Shown: positions 23,970-33,620, counted from the first letter of the stretch. The stretch is DNA of 64,000 bases from JADKIH01 sp031417395 (GCA_031417395.1 JANOVM010000057.1:80886-144885); one strand, 5' to 3'. Notes: a model not told the origin generated them from the sequence alone. Made by a program: numbers and translations.

Positions 23970-25288
23970 TGAGCGGTATGAAAGAAATAACGAACATACC
24001 TGTTTCCGGTTACATCAATCAATACAATGATTCAGTAAAATCATTTAAGCCTGAAATGTCGGAGTTAAAAGTGAATGCCATTAAACGATTCGAAGAACTT
24101 GGCTTTCCTACTAAAAAAAGCGAAGAGTGGAAATATACTGATGTATCGGGCCTATTAAAAAATAATTTTATTCCTGCCGGAAAAGAACTCAAACTTACTG
24201 CTGCAGATATAAAGTCCTTTCTCCCTGTTGATGAAAAGCAAATTGTTTTGGTTTTTGAAAATGGTGTTTTTAATAAAGGACTTTCACAAATATCAGAATT
24301 ACCCAAAGGATTAATTGCTGGCACTCTTCAAAGCAATTTTAATCATGATGCAGTAAAAAACCATCTTGGTAAAATCGCTGTCGATAATAACGAAAGCTTT
24401 GTCGCATTAAATACAGCACTTTTTCATCAGGGAGCTTTTGTTTATGCAGAGAAAAATTTTAATTCTGAATTTGTCATTCAGCTGCTCTTTATTAACGATG
24501 CACGGATAAACCCTTCGGTTTGTTATCCTCGCAATCTTTATGTTGCAGAACAGTCTGCCTCTTTAAAGATTTCGGAAAATTATTATTCTGTTAATGCCAT
24601 TAATCCGGCTTTTTGTAATTCTGTTTCTGAAGTATTCATTGGCGAAAACGCTTCAATAGAAATATGTAAAAACGAAGCAGAAAACAAAAACGATTTTCAT
24701 ATCGACTATACAGGGATTTTCCAACGTAAAAATTCAAAACTTTTAATAAATACCATTACTTCAGGCGGAGGAATGGTCAGGAATAATCTGCGAATAGAAC
24801 TTCAGGAGAGAAATTGTTCGGCTTACCTGAATGGTTTGTCCGTTATTTCCGGCGAAAGCCATGTCGACAACCATTCATTCGTCGATCATGCAAGTCCTGA
24901 TTGTTACAGCAATGAATTATACAAAGGGGTATTGGATGAAAAGGCACGCGGTGTATTTAACGGTAAAATATTTGTTCGCAAGGATGCTCAAAAAACAAAT
25001 GCTTATCAATCCAATAAAAGCATGTTGTTATCCGACGATGCAACCATGAATTCAAAACCGCAGCTTGAAATATATGCTGACGATGTAAAATGCAGTCACG
25101 GAGCAACAACAGGACAACTAGATCCTGAAGCTATGTTTTATTTCCGCTCTCGGGGAATTGGTGAGACAACTGCTCGTGCATTGCTTACAAATGCTTTTGC
25201 TGAGGAAATTCTTGATAAAATTACAATTACTCAAACCCGAGAAATGTTAAAGAGTTTGATTCACGACAAACTCACCAAAGCAGAATAA
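23969..25288 (+). CDS. sufD: Fe-S scaffold protein SufD
   Basis: The 439-aa product begins at ATG 23969, sharing one base with the sufC stop; a second ATG lies at 23978. Like other SufD proteins it has a divergent N-terminal part (FPTKKSEEWKYTDVSGLLK) and a beta-helix. The conserved C-terminal region shows DNHSFVDHASPDCYSNELYK, GRIFV-type FNGKIFVRKDAQKT, KPQLEIYADDVKCSHGATTG and FYFRSRGIGETTAR. It pairs with SufB on the SufC dimer. It is followed after two bases by sufS. Confidence 0.95.
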   Translation: MSGMKEITNIPVSGYINQYNDSVKSFKPEMSELKVNAIKRFEELGFPTKKSEEWKYTDVSGLLKNNFIPAGKELKLTAADIKSFLPVDEKQIVLVFENGVFNKGLSQISELPKGLIAGTLQSNFNHDAVKNHLGKIAVDNNESFVALNTALFHQGAFVYAEKNFNSEFVIQLLFINDARINPSVCYPRNLYVAEQSASLKISENYYSVNAINPAFCNSVSEVFIGENASIEICKNEAENKNDFHIDYTGIFQRKNSKLLINTITSGGGMVRNNLRIELQERNCSAYLNGLSVISGESHVDNHSFVDHASPDCYSNELYKGVLDEKARGVFNGKIFVRKDAQKTNAYQSNKSMLLSDDATMNSKPQLEIYADDVKCSHGATTGQLDPEAMFYFRSRGIGETTARALLTNAFAEEILDKITITQTREMLKSLIHDKLTKAE

Positions 25289-25290
25289 TA

Positions 25291-26553
25291 ATGGAAAAGG
25301 TACTCCATCAGCCGGTTACTTATACAACTTCTGAAATTGAAAAGATCAGAAAAGATTTTCCAATTCTTTCTCAAAAGGTTTATGGTAAGCCTTTGGTTTA
25401 TTTTGATAATGCAGCAACATCTCAGAAACCGTTTTCTTTAATTCAATCGATAAGCAATTATTATTCGGAAACGAATGCCAATATCCATCGTGCAGTTCAT
25501 TTTCTCGGACAAAAAGCTTCGCAGCAATTTGATGAAACGCGGGTTAAAGTACAAAAATTCATTGGTGCAAAATCAGAACGCGAAATTATTTTTGTCAGAG
25601 GAACTACGGAAGCGATAAACCTTGTTGCTGCTACTTATGGCAGAAAAAATATCAATGCAGGTGATGAGATTATCATTTCTGCAATGGAGCATCACAGCAA
25701 TATTGTTCCCTGGCAAATGCTCTGTGAAGATAAGAAGGCTGTATTGAAAGTCGTTCCAATGAATGACAATGGCGAGTTCATGTTGGAGGAATTTATTTCC
25801 ATGCTCTCGCCTAAAGTAAAATTCATCAGCATAACTTATATATCGAATTCGCTCGGAACAGTGAATCCTGTAAAGGAAATCATTCGAAAGGCGCATGAGT
25901 TTAACATTCCTGTTTTAATTGATGCTGCACAAGCAGTCATTCATTCTATGATTGACGTTCAGGAACTCGATTGCGATTTCCTTGTATTCTCTGCGCACAA
26001 AATGCTCGGTCCGACAGGTATTGGTGTACTTTACGGAAAGGAAAATATTTTAGAAGGTATGCCGCCTTATCAGGGTGGAGGTGAAATGATCAGTTCTGTA
26101 TCCTTTGAAAAAACAACCTATAATGAAATACCATTCCGGTTTGAAGCAGGCACGCCTGATATTGCAGGTGTAATTGGAATGGGAGCAGCTATTGATTACC
26201 TGATCAATATGGACAGGGAAAAAGCATTCCAGCAGGAACAAATGCTTTTGGAATATGCCGGTGAAGGATTGAAACAAATATCAGGAGTAAGAATTATAGG
26301 CAGCGCTAAAGAAAAGGCATCTGTAATTTCATTTGTCATTGAAGGAATAAATGCACTGGATGCAGGCATGTATTTAGACACCCTTGGAATTGCAGTACGC
26401 ACCGGACATCATTGTACAGAGCCTGTAATGAAACGTTTTGGAATACCGGGAACTATTCGTGCTTCATTTTTATTTTACAATACAAAGGAAGAGATAGATG
26501 TGTTTTTAGACGGGGTAAAAAAAGCAATTAGTTTTCTGAAAGGGAAGAAATGA
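25291..26553 (+). CDS. sufS: Cysteine desulfurase SufS
   Basis: The 420-aa PLP enzyme matches group II cysteine desulfurases. Landmarks are YFDNAATSQKP at the N-terminus, MEHHSNIVPWQ, IDAAQAVIH, the PLP lysine in FLVFSAHKMLGPTGIGVLYG, FEAGTPDIAG, and the active cysteine loop RTGHHCTEPVMKRFG near the C-terminus. It strips sulfur from cysteine and passes it to SufE, whose gene overlaps by four bases. Length and residues are intact. Confidence 0.96.
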   Translation: MEKVLHQPVTYTTSEIEKIRKDFPILSQKVYGKPLVYFDNAATSQKPFSLIQSISNYYSETNANIHRAVHFLGQKASQQFDETRVKVQKFIGAKSEREIIFVRGTTEAINLVAATYGRKNINAGDEIIISAMEHHSNIVPWQMLCEDKKAVLKVVPMNDNGEFMLEEFISMLSPKVKFISITYISNSLGTVNPVKEIIRKAHEFNIPVLIDAAQAVIHSMIDVQELDCDFLVFSAHKMLGPTGIGVLYGKENILEGMPPYQGGGEMISSVSFEKTTYNEIPFRFEAGTPDIAGVIGMGAAIDYLINMDREKAFQQEQMLLEYAGEGLKQISGVRIIGSAKEKASVISFVIEGINALDAGMYLDTLGIAVRTGHHCTEPVMKRFGIPGTIRASFLFYNTKEEIDVFLDGVKKAISFLKGKK

Positions 26554-26975
26554 GAATCGAGGAAATAGAAAAAGAGATTATCGAAGAGTTTGAATTGTTT
26601 GACGAATGGTCAGACAAATATCAATACATCATAGAGATTGGACAAAAACTATCTCCACTGGATTCAAAATATAAAATTGACGAAAACAGGATTAAAGGTT
26701 GTCAGAGCAGCGTCTGGCTGAATTATTTTGAAAGCGAAGGGAAATTATTTTTTGAAGCTGATAGTGATTCTGTTTTTGTAAAAGGTGAAATAGCATTGTT
26801 AATGCGTGCTCTATCCGGACAAAAGCCTGAGGATATAGTAAAAACGGATCTAAAATTTATCGATACAATAGGTTTGCGACAACACATTGCAGTGACCAGA
26901 GCAAACGGACTTGCATCCATGATCAAACAAATGAAATTAATTGCATTAGGTATTCAATCGAAACAGTCGGCATGA
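26550..26975 (+). CDS. sufE: Sulfur-acceptor protein SufE
   Basis: This 141-aa protein has the SufE fold. DENRIKGCQSSVWL near residue 50 carries the acceptor cysteine that takes persulfide from SufS, and FIDTIGLRQHIAVTRANGL is the conserved C-terminal helix. It overlaps sufS by four bases at its start (ATGA) and the DUF59 gene by four bases at its end. This places it in the same transcript and suggests fixed stoichiometry with the desulfurase. Confidence 0.94.
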   Translation: MRIEEIEKEIIEEFELFDEWSDKYQYIIEIGQKLSPLDSKYKIDENRIKGCQSSVWLNYFESEGKLFFEADSDSVFVKGEIALLMRALSGQKPEDIVKTDLKFIDTIGLRQHIAVTRANGLASMIKQMKLIALGIQSKQSA

Positions 26976-27319
26976 CAGACGTTCAAACCAACAGCCTGCA
27001 ACAGGCAGAATTTATTAAACCACTTCGCGAGCGTGTTGTTGATACGCTAAAAACTTGTTATGACCCTGAAATTCCTGTAGACATCTATGAACTTGGATTG
27101 ATTTACGAAATTCGTGTTGACGAAGGAAACGACATCTATGTAAAAATGACTTTGACTTCGCCTGCTTGTCCCGTTGCTGAAACCTTACCGGTAGAAGTTG
27201 AGCAAAAGATTAAACAAATGCCCGATGTAAACAATGCAAAAGTAGAAATCACATTTGATCCGCCGTGGGAGAAAGATATGATGAGTGAAGAGGCGAGGTT
27301 GGAATTGGGGATGTGGTAA
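26972..27319 (+). CDS. sufT: DUF59/MIP18-family Fe-S maturation protein (SufT-like)
   Basis: The 115-aa product has the DUF59 signature CYDPEIPVDIYELGLIY, then MTLTSPACPVAETLP with the reactive cysteine, and VEITFDPPWEKDMMSEEARLELGMW at the end. DUF59 proteins placed in suf clusters (SufT) help mature Fe-S enzymes. It is the last gene of the cluster, overlapping sufE by four bases. I saw no convincing terminator directly after it; instead a long non-coding repeat block follows. The symbol rests on context. Confidence 0.9.
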   Translation: MTDVQTNSLQQAEFIKPLRERVVDTLKTCYDPEIPVDIYELGLIYEIRVDEGNDIYVKMTLTSPACPVAETLPVEVEQKIKQMPDVNNAKVEITFDPPWEKDMMSEEARLELGMW

Positions 27320-27366
27320 GGATATTTTAAGTATTATCCATTTATTTTATACAGTCACAGTAGAAC

Positions 27367-27999
27367 AACCTCATTAGTAAAAGAAGTTTCCCCATCCTTT
27401 TGCCTTATTACATCATATACGGTTACTTGGTAATTATTTCAAATTTTGTACTGATAAAAATTTTTAAATGAGGTAATAAGGTTATGTTTTGGGCGGAATA
27501 TTTTTCTACTTAGGTAATTAGGTTTTACCCTAGCTCAGCGAATTCTGTTGGAAATAATAAATTAAATTATTTCATCGCCACTTTATTCGTTTGATTGCAT
27601 TGGCCCACTGAAAGGTGATACAGCGTAACGAGCAACCTTACAACCTTAGTAGAATTGGGATTCTCCTATACATTAACCTTATTACCTCATTTATGGTTAT
27701 TTAGAAATTATTTCTAATAGGCATCTGATAGAAATTAATAAAATTTATAAATGAGGTAATAAGGTTATGTTTTTGCCAGACTGTTTTTCTACTTAGGTAA
27801 TTAGGTTTTACCCTAGCTCAGCGAATTCTGTTGAAAATAATAAAATAAATTATTTCATCGCCACTTTATTCGTTTGACTGCATTGGCCCACTGAAAGGTG
27901 ATACAGCGGAATGAGCAACCTCATTACCTTAGTATAATAACGATTCCCCCATACATCAACCTTATTACCTAATTTATGGTTCTTTAGAAATTATTTCTA
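27367..27999. repeat. Tandem repeat of about 270-283 bp, two full units and a third partial
   Basis: Units begin at 27367, 27634 and 27917, each with AACCTTA/AACCTCATTA-type starts, and the third stops after about 80 bp. Shared segments include CTACTTAGGTAATTAGG, ACCCTAGCTCAGCGAATTC and CCACTGAAAGGTGATACAGC. Unit 2 contains a perfect 20-bp inverted repeat (27675-27694 with 27747-27766; arm AACCTTATTACCTCATTTAT), and units 1 and 3 carry matching arms. No frame is open across it. The sequence between sufT and the next gene is otherwise non-coding. Confidence 0.85.
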
Positions 28000-28001
28000 T
28001 T

Positions 28002-28152
28002 GTCTGAACCATGAAAGGAAGGATTAAAGGATTAACATGAATTGAAATAATGCAATGTGCCTACAAAAAAATGAAATTGAGACGCTCTTCAGTTTCAAAT
28101 TAATTGTACTCCTTCAAGGCAATCCTTCAATCCTTTCTTTCAAGGTTCAGAC
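28002..28152. repeat. GTCTGAACC inverted repeat
   Basis: Arms 28002-28036 and 28120-28152 match as an imperfect inverted repeat of about 33 bp starting GTCTGAACC, with GGATT blocks inside. Repeats of this kind are familiar from Bacteroidota intergenic DNA. It abuts the tandem block. Confidence 0.7.
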
Positions 28153-28318
28153 GTTATTTTTTAAGGTTAACGATGTTGGGAACAGTAGTGTTTTCAAATC
28201 AGCAGAAATTGACTGCAGGATTGCTAATCTCCGAACAACGGAGATTCTTTACCTTTTGTAGAAATATTCAATAGGTGTTAATTTTTTTGTAATAATTAGC
28301 AAGTGTAATAATAAACAT

Positions 28319-28326
28319 TATCTTTG
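28319..28326 (+). promoter_or_regulatory. TATCTTTG promoter element
   Basis: TATCTTTG lies 19 bp upstream of the ATG at 28346. No well-spaced TTG box was found. Confidence 0.35.
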
Positions 28327-28345
28327 ATTAAACATTTCTATTAAA

Positions 28346-29269
28346 ATGAACAATCATTCTAAAATTATCTCGACTATTCTGATCTCATTTTTATTTAATA
28401 GCATTATTTTAAAAGCGCATAATTATATACCCATTCCTGAGGATTCTACTGTGAGATGGGTAATGTATCATGATTATTATGATCAAGGTGTATGTGAAGA
28501 AACGAATTTATTTAATTACAGGATTGCCGGAGACACCTCAATAAACGGAACGAATTACAAAAAAGTTTATGCAGAAAACAATATATTAATTCAAAATAGT
28601 GCCGGTATACATGGTTGTGGCTACCCAATTAATGGATATCTACACGCTTTCAGACAGGATACAGTGTTAAAAAAATGTTATCTTGTTCCAAGAGATTCGA
28701 TTAACGAACAATTAATTTATGATTTTTCTCTTCAAGTAAATGACACATTACATAATCCTTATTTAAAACCTCCATTTGTTATTGGTTGTGATTCAATTCT
28801 AACATTGCATAGTTTAGATTCTGTTCTTATTAATAATCAGTACCGTCTCAGGCAGAATTTTAATTGTGGCGATTATATAGTCGAAGGTATTGGATGGTTA
28901 ACTGATCCGTTTATGATTGGTTTGACTAATTATCGTTTTATTTGCATGAAAAAGGATACAGCATTATTATATATGAATTTTCTAGGTCTGAGTCTTTATT
29001 GTAGTTGGTTGCCTACTAATATAAAAATACCAGATGATAAATCACATATCTCAATTAAAACTTCAATTGATAGGTCGGAAATTCAAATTGTTTGCGACCA
29101 AATAATTTCAAATATTGAAACTTTTGATTTGACGGGAAGAAAGATCTATGCTGCCGATAACAAAACTACTTCTATTAATTTAGATACGTTTTCTTTTCCG
29201 GATTTCATTATCATGAAAGTGCTATTAAAAGACAACTCTATTGTTATAAAAAAATTATTTTTAAAATAA
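28346..29269 (+). CDS. Secreted protein related to the 7338-8183 cargo, with a weak sorting tail
   Basis: The 307-aa product has a signal peptide (MNNHSKIISTILISFLFNSI). Its body shares GDTSINGTNYKKVYAE, IYDFSLQVNDTL, LDSVLINNQYRLRQNF and YIVEGIGW with the cassette protein at 7338-8183. The two therefore belong to one uncharacterised family. The C-terminus ends like a T9SS tail (IETFDLTGRKIYA, FIIMKVLLKDNSIVIKKLFL) but lacks the PNP motif, so export by T9SS is less certain. It stands alone after the repeat block. No catalytic motif is visible. Confidence 0.65.
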   Translation: MNNHSKIISTILISFLFNSIILKAHNYIPIPEDSTVRWVMYHDYYDQGVCEETNLFNYRIAGDTSINGTNYKKVYAENNILIQNSAGIHGCGYPINGYLHAFRQDTVLKKCYLVPRDSINEQLIYDFSLQVNDTLHNPYLKPPFVIGCDSILTLHSLDSVLINNQYRLRQNFNCGDYIVEGIGWLTDPFMIGLTNYRFICMKKDTALLYMNFLGLSLYCSWLPTNIKIPDDKSHISIKTSIDRSEIQIVCDQIISNIETFDLTGRKIYAADNKTTSINLDTFSFPDFIIMKVLLKDNSIVIKKLFLK

Positions 29270-29342
29270 TAACCACATGGGTGCAGGATTGCAAATCCCA
29301 TAAAGCGGAGAATCGTGAACTCAGCGGGATTCCACCTAAAAT

Positions 29343-30056
29343 CTAAATTAGTTTTTTTACCATAGCAAAAACAACAGCCCCAATAACAATCAACACCCAC
29401 CAAACAATCCTTTTAGTCTTATTATCGACATTTTTACTTTTGCGAATTTTAATAAAACTCCAGACCATTAGAGCGATTAATAGTCCACCTGATAATCCTA
29501 CAATTATTTTATTGCTTGCAGTATAAACACAAAAGATAAGTCCTACGGCAAGAAAACCCGGTGCACTTTGATATTTATGTATTAGATTTTCATTTTTCTT
29601 TAAGGTAATTGGTTTTATGTTTTGCAATATGGATTCAAGTTGTAAATAATTTTCAATTTGCTTAGGGACAATGATGATATCATCGTTCTTTCTTCCTTTA
29701 ATTATAAAACTTCCAATAGTGTTTTTGGAAATTTCAACAATATCATCAAAAGCTATTGAAATGGTCGGAGTAAATAATTGCTCTCGTTTTATTTCATTGT
29801 TTTCAATCGTTAAAATGTAGCTATTAAATAATTTATTTTTTCTTCTAATCGCCAGGAAAATTCCAATACCAACAAATGAAAAAATTATTGCAGCTGAAAT
29901 TGGTATTGCATCTTTGCTTGCTTTGCTATTGTTTGAGTTAATTATTGAAATTGATATTCCAACAATAGAAGCAATGAAAAGTAGCGGAACCATTTTTAAT
30001 AACCATTTTCTTTTAATCTCTTTAAAGAGATCGGGATTGGATTTAAACCGGTACAT
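29343..30056 (-). CDS. Hypothetical membrane protein
   Basis: This 237-aa protein has two membrane segments near the N-terminus, a hydrophilic domain of about 90 residues (YILTIENNEIKREQLFTPTI through FIIKGRKNDDIIIVPKQIEN), and two or three membrane segments at the C-terminus. The central part reads like a small beta-rich PH-type domain found in bacterial membrane proteins, but I cannot name the family with confidence. No neighbour suggests a function. Confidence 0.55.
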   Translation of the reverse strand: MYRFKSNPDLFKEIKRKWLLKMVPLLFIASIVGISISIINSNNSKASKDAIPISAAIIFSFVGIGIFLAIRRKNKLFNSYILTIENNEIKREQLFTPTISIAFDDIVEISKNTIGSFIIKGRKNDDIIIVPKQIENYLQLESILQNIKPITLKKNENLIHKYQSAPGFLAVGLIFCVYTASNKIIVGLSGGLLIALMVWSFIKIRKSKNVDNKTKRIVWWVLIVIGAVVFAMVKKLI

Positions 30057-30207
30057 GAGGGAGTTTTAAATCTTAATAAGCAATGTTTTTCAAAAGGAGT
30101 ATAATATTACGAAAAAGAATTACATTTTTATCGGAATGCATTGAGCTGAATTTCGAACGGGAAAATAAAGAAAACAGGAAAAGGTGTTTGAAATAAATAA
30201 ATTTTAT

Positions 30208-31899
30208 TTATTCTTTAACAAATTTCTGTGACGATAAAAACTCATTCATTGAATTGAAAAGTTTGACAACATAAATACCTTCCGGGAGGGAAGAAATGTC
30301 AACTTCTAATGTATTGTCCTGACGAATTAAAATATTCCCCAGAGCGAGTGAACTAATTTCCCAGTTTAACTTTTCATCAGCAACAATACTGATTAAATTA
30401 TTGGCGGGATTAGGGAAAATTTTTGCTGTTAAAGCATTTGTTCTTCTTTCTATAGAAATAATATAGGTGTATTCAAAATCACCATTAAAATCAAATTGTT
30501 TAATACGGTAATAAGCAATTCCTGCAGGTGCATTTATATCGGTGAATGCATAAGTATGCTGGAAACTTGTTGTTCCGCTTCCAAGAATTTTGCCAATTTT
30601 ATTGAAAGTTTTTAAATCGAGACTTCGTTCAACTTCGAAATAATAGTTGTTAACTTCAGAGGCCGTTGTCCATTGCAGAAAGTTATTTTCTTCTTCATTG
30701 TATCCGCCGAAATAGACAAGTTCAACAGGTAATGGAGAAGCAATAATATCAAAAGCATTTTGCATACATAACGGCAGGTTAGCTAAAGAAGGATAACCGT
30801 TAAATATGGAAAAAGTAGCATCCCATTCCCAATAAGCATAAGGAATATAAAGAGCGTCTAAATTATTTTTTACACATTCAGTATAGCGGCAACGGCTGTC
30901 GTCGGCAGGAGCATAAACCTTATAGCTTCCAAACTCACCGCACCAGATTGGAACATTATACATAGAAGAAAAACTTCTTGCTACGAGCAGGGAATTGTAT
31001 AAAGCAGCACATGTTCCATCGTAAGCATAATCGTAAATGCTGTAATTTGTATATGGCAGGGTAGGATTAACAAGTGGATTTGCCTGAGGCATTGTTGCAG
31101 GATCATACGGAAAAGGAACGCCGGTAGTGCTTACAGCATTGCTCACCCATGTGGCACCCTGGTGAGTGAAAACCATGGGCTCATAAAAATGAAAAGTATA
31201 AATAATATTTGCATCAGGAAGAACACCCATGCTAAAAAGCTGGTAAAGGCTATTATAATCGTTGGCGCCTACAATAAATGTATGATTAGGAAGAATAGGG
31301 CGCATGGTATTAATCATGGCAATTGCTGCATTTCGCCAATTCAAATCAGAAATAGCATTAGGTTCATTGTATAATTCAAAGAAAACCTTGTTAGGATTCG
31401 TTCCTGCTAATCGAATTGCAATCTCTTTCCAGATATCAACTACACGCGGTAATTCTGAGTTGTAATTGAAATCGTATAAATTTCCATAATGATAATCAAT
31501 GACCAAAAACAGGTTGTATTGATTACACCAGGTAATTATGCTATCTATTGCTTTAAAATAATTTACGCTATCGATACTGTATGGAGCAATGCGATCTTCC
31601 CATTTATCAAAGGTTACAGGCAGACGAATAGTTTCAAAACCCATGGAACTTATAAGCTGCAATTGTGTCTTAACTGTAGGGAGGTAGCCAAGGTTGAGGT
31701 AGTCGGAATAATTGATTGAAGGATTTCCCAGCCAATACTCATCCAGATAGCAATAGTTCATGCCATCGTGTAGTTGGCTGGCCCGAGTCCAGGCAACGGA
31801 TTGTGAATAAGATTTGTGTGAAGAAAAAACGAAAATAATAAGAACAAGACATTTTATTATCTTATCGAAACCAATATTTAGATTTTTTTTCAAAAACAT
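30208..31899 (-). CDS. Secreted GH5-type glycoside hydrolase with T9SS tail
   Basis: The 563-aa protein has a signal peptide (ending SYSQ) and a family 5-like (beta/alpha)8 barrel over about residues 35-370. Landmarks: GFETIRLPVTFDKW, the acid/base glutamate in FFELYNEP (Glu179), HFYEP, and the nucleophile glutamate in IWCGEFG (Glu322). A fibronectin-like beta domain (VELVYFGGYNEEENNFLQW onward) links to a T9SS tail: AKIFPNPANNL and LPEGIYVVKLF. GH5 enzymes hydrolyse beta-glucans, mannans or related chains; the substrate cannot be told here. Other carbohydrate genes (SusD, polysaccharide loci) are absent nearby, so it may act alone at the cell surface. Confidence 0.88.
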   Translation of the reverse strand: MFLKKNLNIGFDKIIKCLVLIIFVFSSHKSYSQSVAWTRASQLHDGMNYCYLDEYWLGNPSINYSDYLNLGYLPTVKTQLQLISSMGFETIRLPVTFDKWEDRIAPYSIDSVNYFKAIDSIITWCNQYNLFLVIDYHYGNLYDFNYNSELPRVVDIWKEIAIRLAGTNPNKVFFELYNEPNAISDLNWRNAAIAMINTMRPILPNHTFIVGANDYNSLYQLFSMGVLPDANIIYTFHFYEPMVFTHQGATWVSNAVSTTGVPFPYDPATMPQANPLVNPTLPYTNYSIYDYAYDGTCAALYNSLLVARSFSSMYNVPIWCGEFGSYKVYAPADDSRCRYTECVKNNLDALYIPYAYWEWDATFSIFNGYPSLANLPLCMQNAFDIIASPLPVELVYFGGYNEEENNFLQWTTASEVNNYYFEVERSLDLKTFNKIGKILGSGTTSFQHTYAFTDINAPAGIAYYRIKQFDFNGDFEYTYIISIERRTNALTAKIFPNPANNLISIVADEKLNWEISSLALGNILIRQDNTLEVDISSLPEGIYVVKLFNSMNEFLSSQKFVKE

Positions 31900-32422
31900 A
31901 ATACTACTTCACTTTGGGCTAGTTAGATCTTAAAAAAAATCGCTGTTAAAATTTTATACCAGAAAATTTTATAGCTATTTAATCTTACTATTTCAAAGGT
32001 AATTATTTTTCAATTCAGATTACATTTTTGACTTAATAAAGTAAAAACCTCTTTTTATTTAAATGAAGCCTTTTAGGCTATATCGAAGGAAAGAAATAAA
32101 TACGGCAGACGCAAAGGCTTGAAATTAATAAAATTAACAAGTGTCTCTTAATTTCTTTTTGCCGGATCCTAATGCCGGAAATTCATTTTCAATCCAAATT
32201 CTAAATAGATAAATTGATTTTTGAAGAAATTTTGTACATTAACAACACATTTTTTTGTTCTATATTTTGATGAATCAAAATTACAAAGTGGCAGGGAGGG
32301 GCGAAAATCTTTAAACTGCCCTATTTAAAGGCCTTCCGGAACCAAATTAGAGAAAGTTTGAGCCCAAATAATAGGAATAATTCAAGATTTTTATTAATTT
32401 AATGTGATAGATGGTAATAATA
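31900..32422. other. Non-coding stretch between the GH5 gene and a gene remnant
   Basis: No frame with support. A TACCTTTG element on the minus strand (31994-32001), about 95 bp upstream of the GH5 ATG, could be its promoter, though no TTG box lies at a good distance. Confidence 0.35.
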
Positions 32423-32548
32423 TTATTCCGGATTCATCCTTGCAAAAGCTTGCTGCAATGCTTCGGACCCTGCTTTGCTTAATGATTCTGTAAACCCAAA
32501 AGTAAGTTCTGTTCTGCCTTCTATCAGTTGATTGAATATTGAATCAAT
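32423..32548 (-). pseudogene. 3' remnant of a gene, perhaps a short-chain dehydrogenase
   Basis: Downstream of the stop of the next gene, and in the same frame, the minus strand reads IFNQLIEGRTELTFGFTESL, then SKAGSEALQQAFARMNPE and a stop at 32423. The end resembles the C-terminus of some Bacteroidota short-chain dehydrogenases (an 'ITYGFS...FxRMN' pattern). No start codon or NAD-binding part is present, so it seems a leftover C-terminus. The family guess is from memory and is uncertain. Confidence 0.35.
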
Positions 32549-32557
32549 AAAAATAAT

Positions 32558-33529
32558 TTATTGCTTAATCAGTTTTAGCAGGCGACTGCGTAAAGGATTT
32601 ACGGGATCTTTTAAAGCAAGCATATACAATCCTGCCGGTTCATTTTCTAATTCAAAATTTATTTCCATAGATCCTTCGCAAACGGTCTGGCCCGTTTTGA
32701 TTATTTCTCCTATGGAATTCATTAGCTCATAAGAAATGTATTCAGTTTTCTCATTGAACAATTTTATATTCAATGAAGAATGAAATGGACTATTGTAAAA
32801 AAGTGAAGAGCCAAAGTTGTTTTCATTAATTGTACTGGAGATATTATAAAGATAGAAGGCGCTTTCAACAGAGGCCGGAGGTGGTGAAGCAGTATATGAA
32901 AAGACAAGCATGCCATTACTCGAATCATACCAGTCATAACCTTTAACAATAGGTCCGGACGATGCATAGTAAGTATAGTGCATCATAATAACATTCGTAT
33001 AAGTATGACCGGGTGCCAGAAGTGTTCCCCAGCCAATACAATTAATAAAGTAGCCAATATCGCCTGTAGTTCCCGTTTGGAACGATGTGTCATAATTATT
33101 TACACCAATTGACATTGGAAAAACAAATTGCGTTTCGGGATTTAAATAATAGGAATAGCCTAATCCGGTTTCATATAATCCTGTTGCATTCAGTTGAGTG
33201 GAATTCAGTTCATAAAACCTATAAGTGGTATTCGGTAAAAATAAAATTCCGTAATTGGCCGTAGGAAATGAATCAGCATATATTGTTTGAACAGGATTAA
33301 AAATAGTACGTGTTGAAATTGGATTTGCATCCGGAATTAGTGTGCTGAAATCCCAGGTCTGATTGGCACCTTGTTGCGTAGTATCAATAGCGGTAAATGT
33401 AGAAAGCCCTTTGTAATTATACGATGAGCCGAATGGAGCCATGTCTGTGGAAAGAATGACGGGCTGCGACAGCGTAATTAATTCCGATAATAATAAGCTA
33501 AGAAGTATAAGAATTTTCATCAAAGGCAT
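32558..33529 (-). CDS. Secreted protein with divergent T9SS tail
   Basis: The 323-aa product has a signal peptide; translation may start at ATG 33529 or at 33520 (MKILILLSLLLSELITLSQ). The mature part is beta-rich and starts ILSTDMAPFGSSY, TWDFSTLIPDANP being a typical early motif of a group of Bacteroidota exported proteins of unknown role. The C-terminus resembles a T9SS tail (NSPFHSSLNIKL, ELMNSIGEIIKTG, EPAGLYMLAL) but without a perfect PNP. It is a stand-alone gene on the minus strand between the TonB receptor and the SDR-like remnant. No active-site motif seen. Confidence 0.7.
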   Translation of the reverse strand: MPLMKILILLSLLLSELITLSQPVILSTDMAPFGSSYNYKGLSTFTAIDTTQQGANQTWDFSTLIPDANPISTRTIFNPVQTIYADSFPTANYGILFLPNTTYRFYELNSTQLNATGLYETGLGYSYYLNPETQFVFPMSIGVNNYDTSFQTGTTGDIGYFINCIGWGTLLAPGHTYTNVIMMHYTYYASSGPIVKGYDWYDSSNGMLVFSYTASPPPASVESAFYLYNISSTINENNFGSSLFYNSPFHSSLNIKLFNEKTEYISYELMNSIGEIIKTGQTVCEGSMEINFELENEPAGLYMLALKDPVNPLRSRLLKLIKQ

Positions 33530-33620
33530 TCTTTACAAGGAGAATTTTATTAGAGATTTATTATTTCTCCTTTTGCCGTCAAGTTACAAATAAAATTTTA
33601 TTTTATATTCATTGAGCTCC

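Noticed and set aside
27367..27999. CRISPR array
   Set aside because: Units are about 275 bp and hold large palindromes; no short regular spacers and no cas genes.
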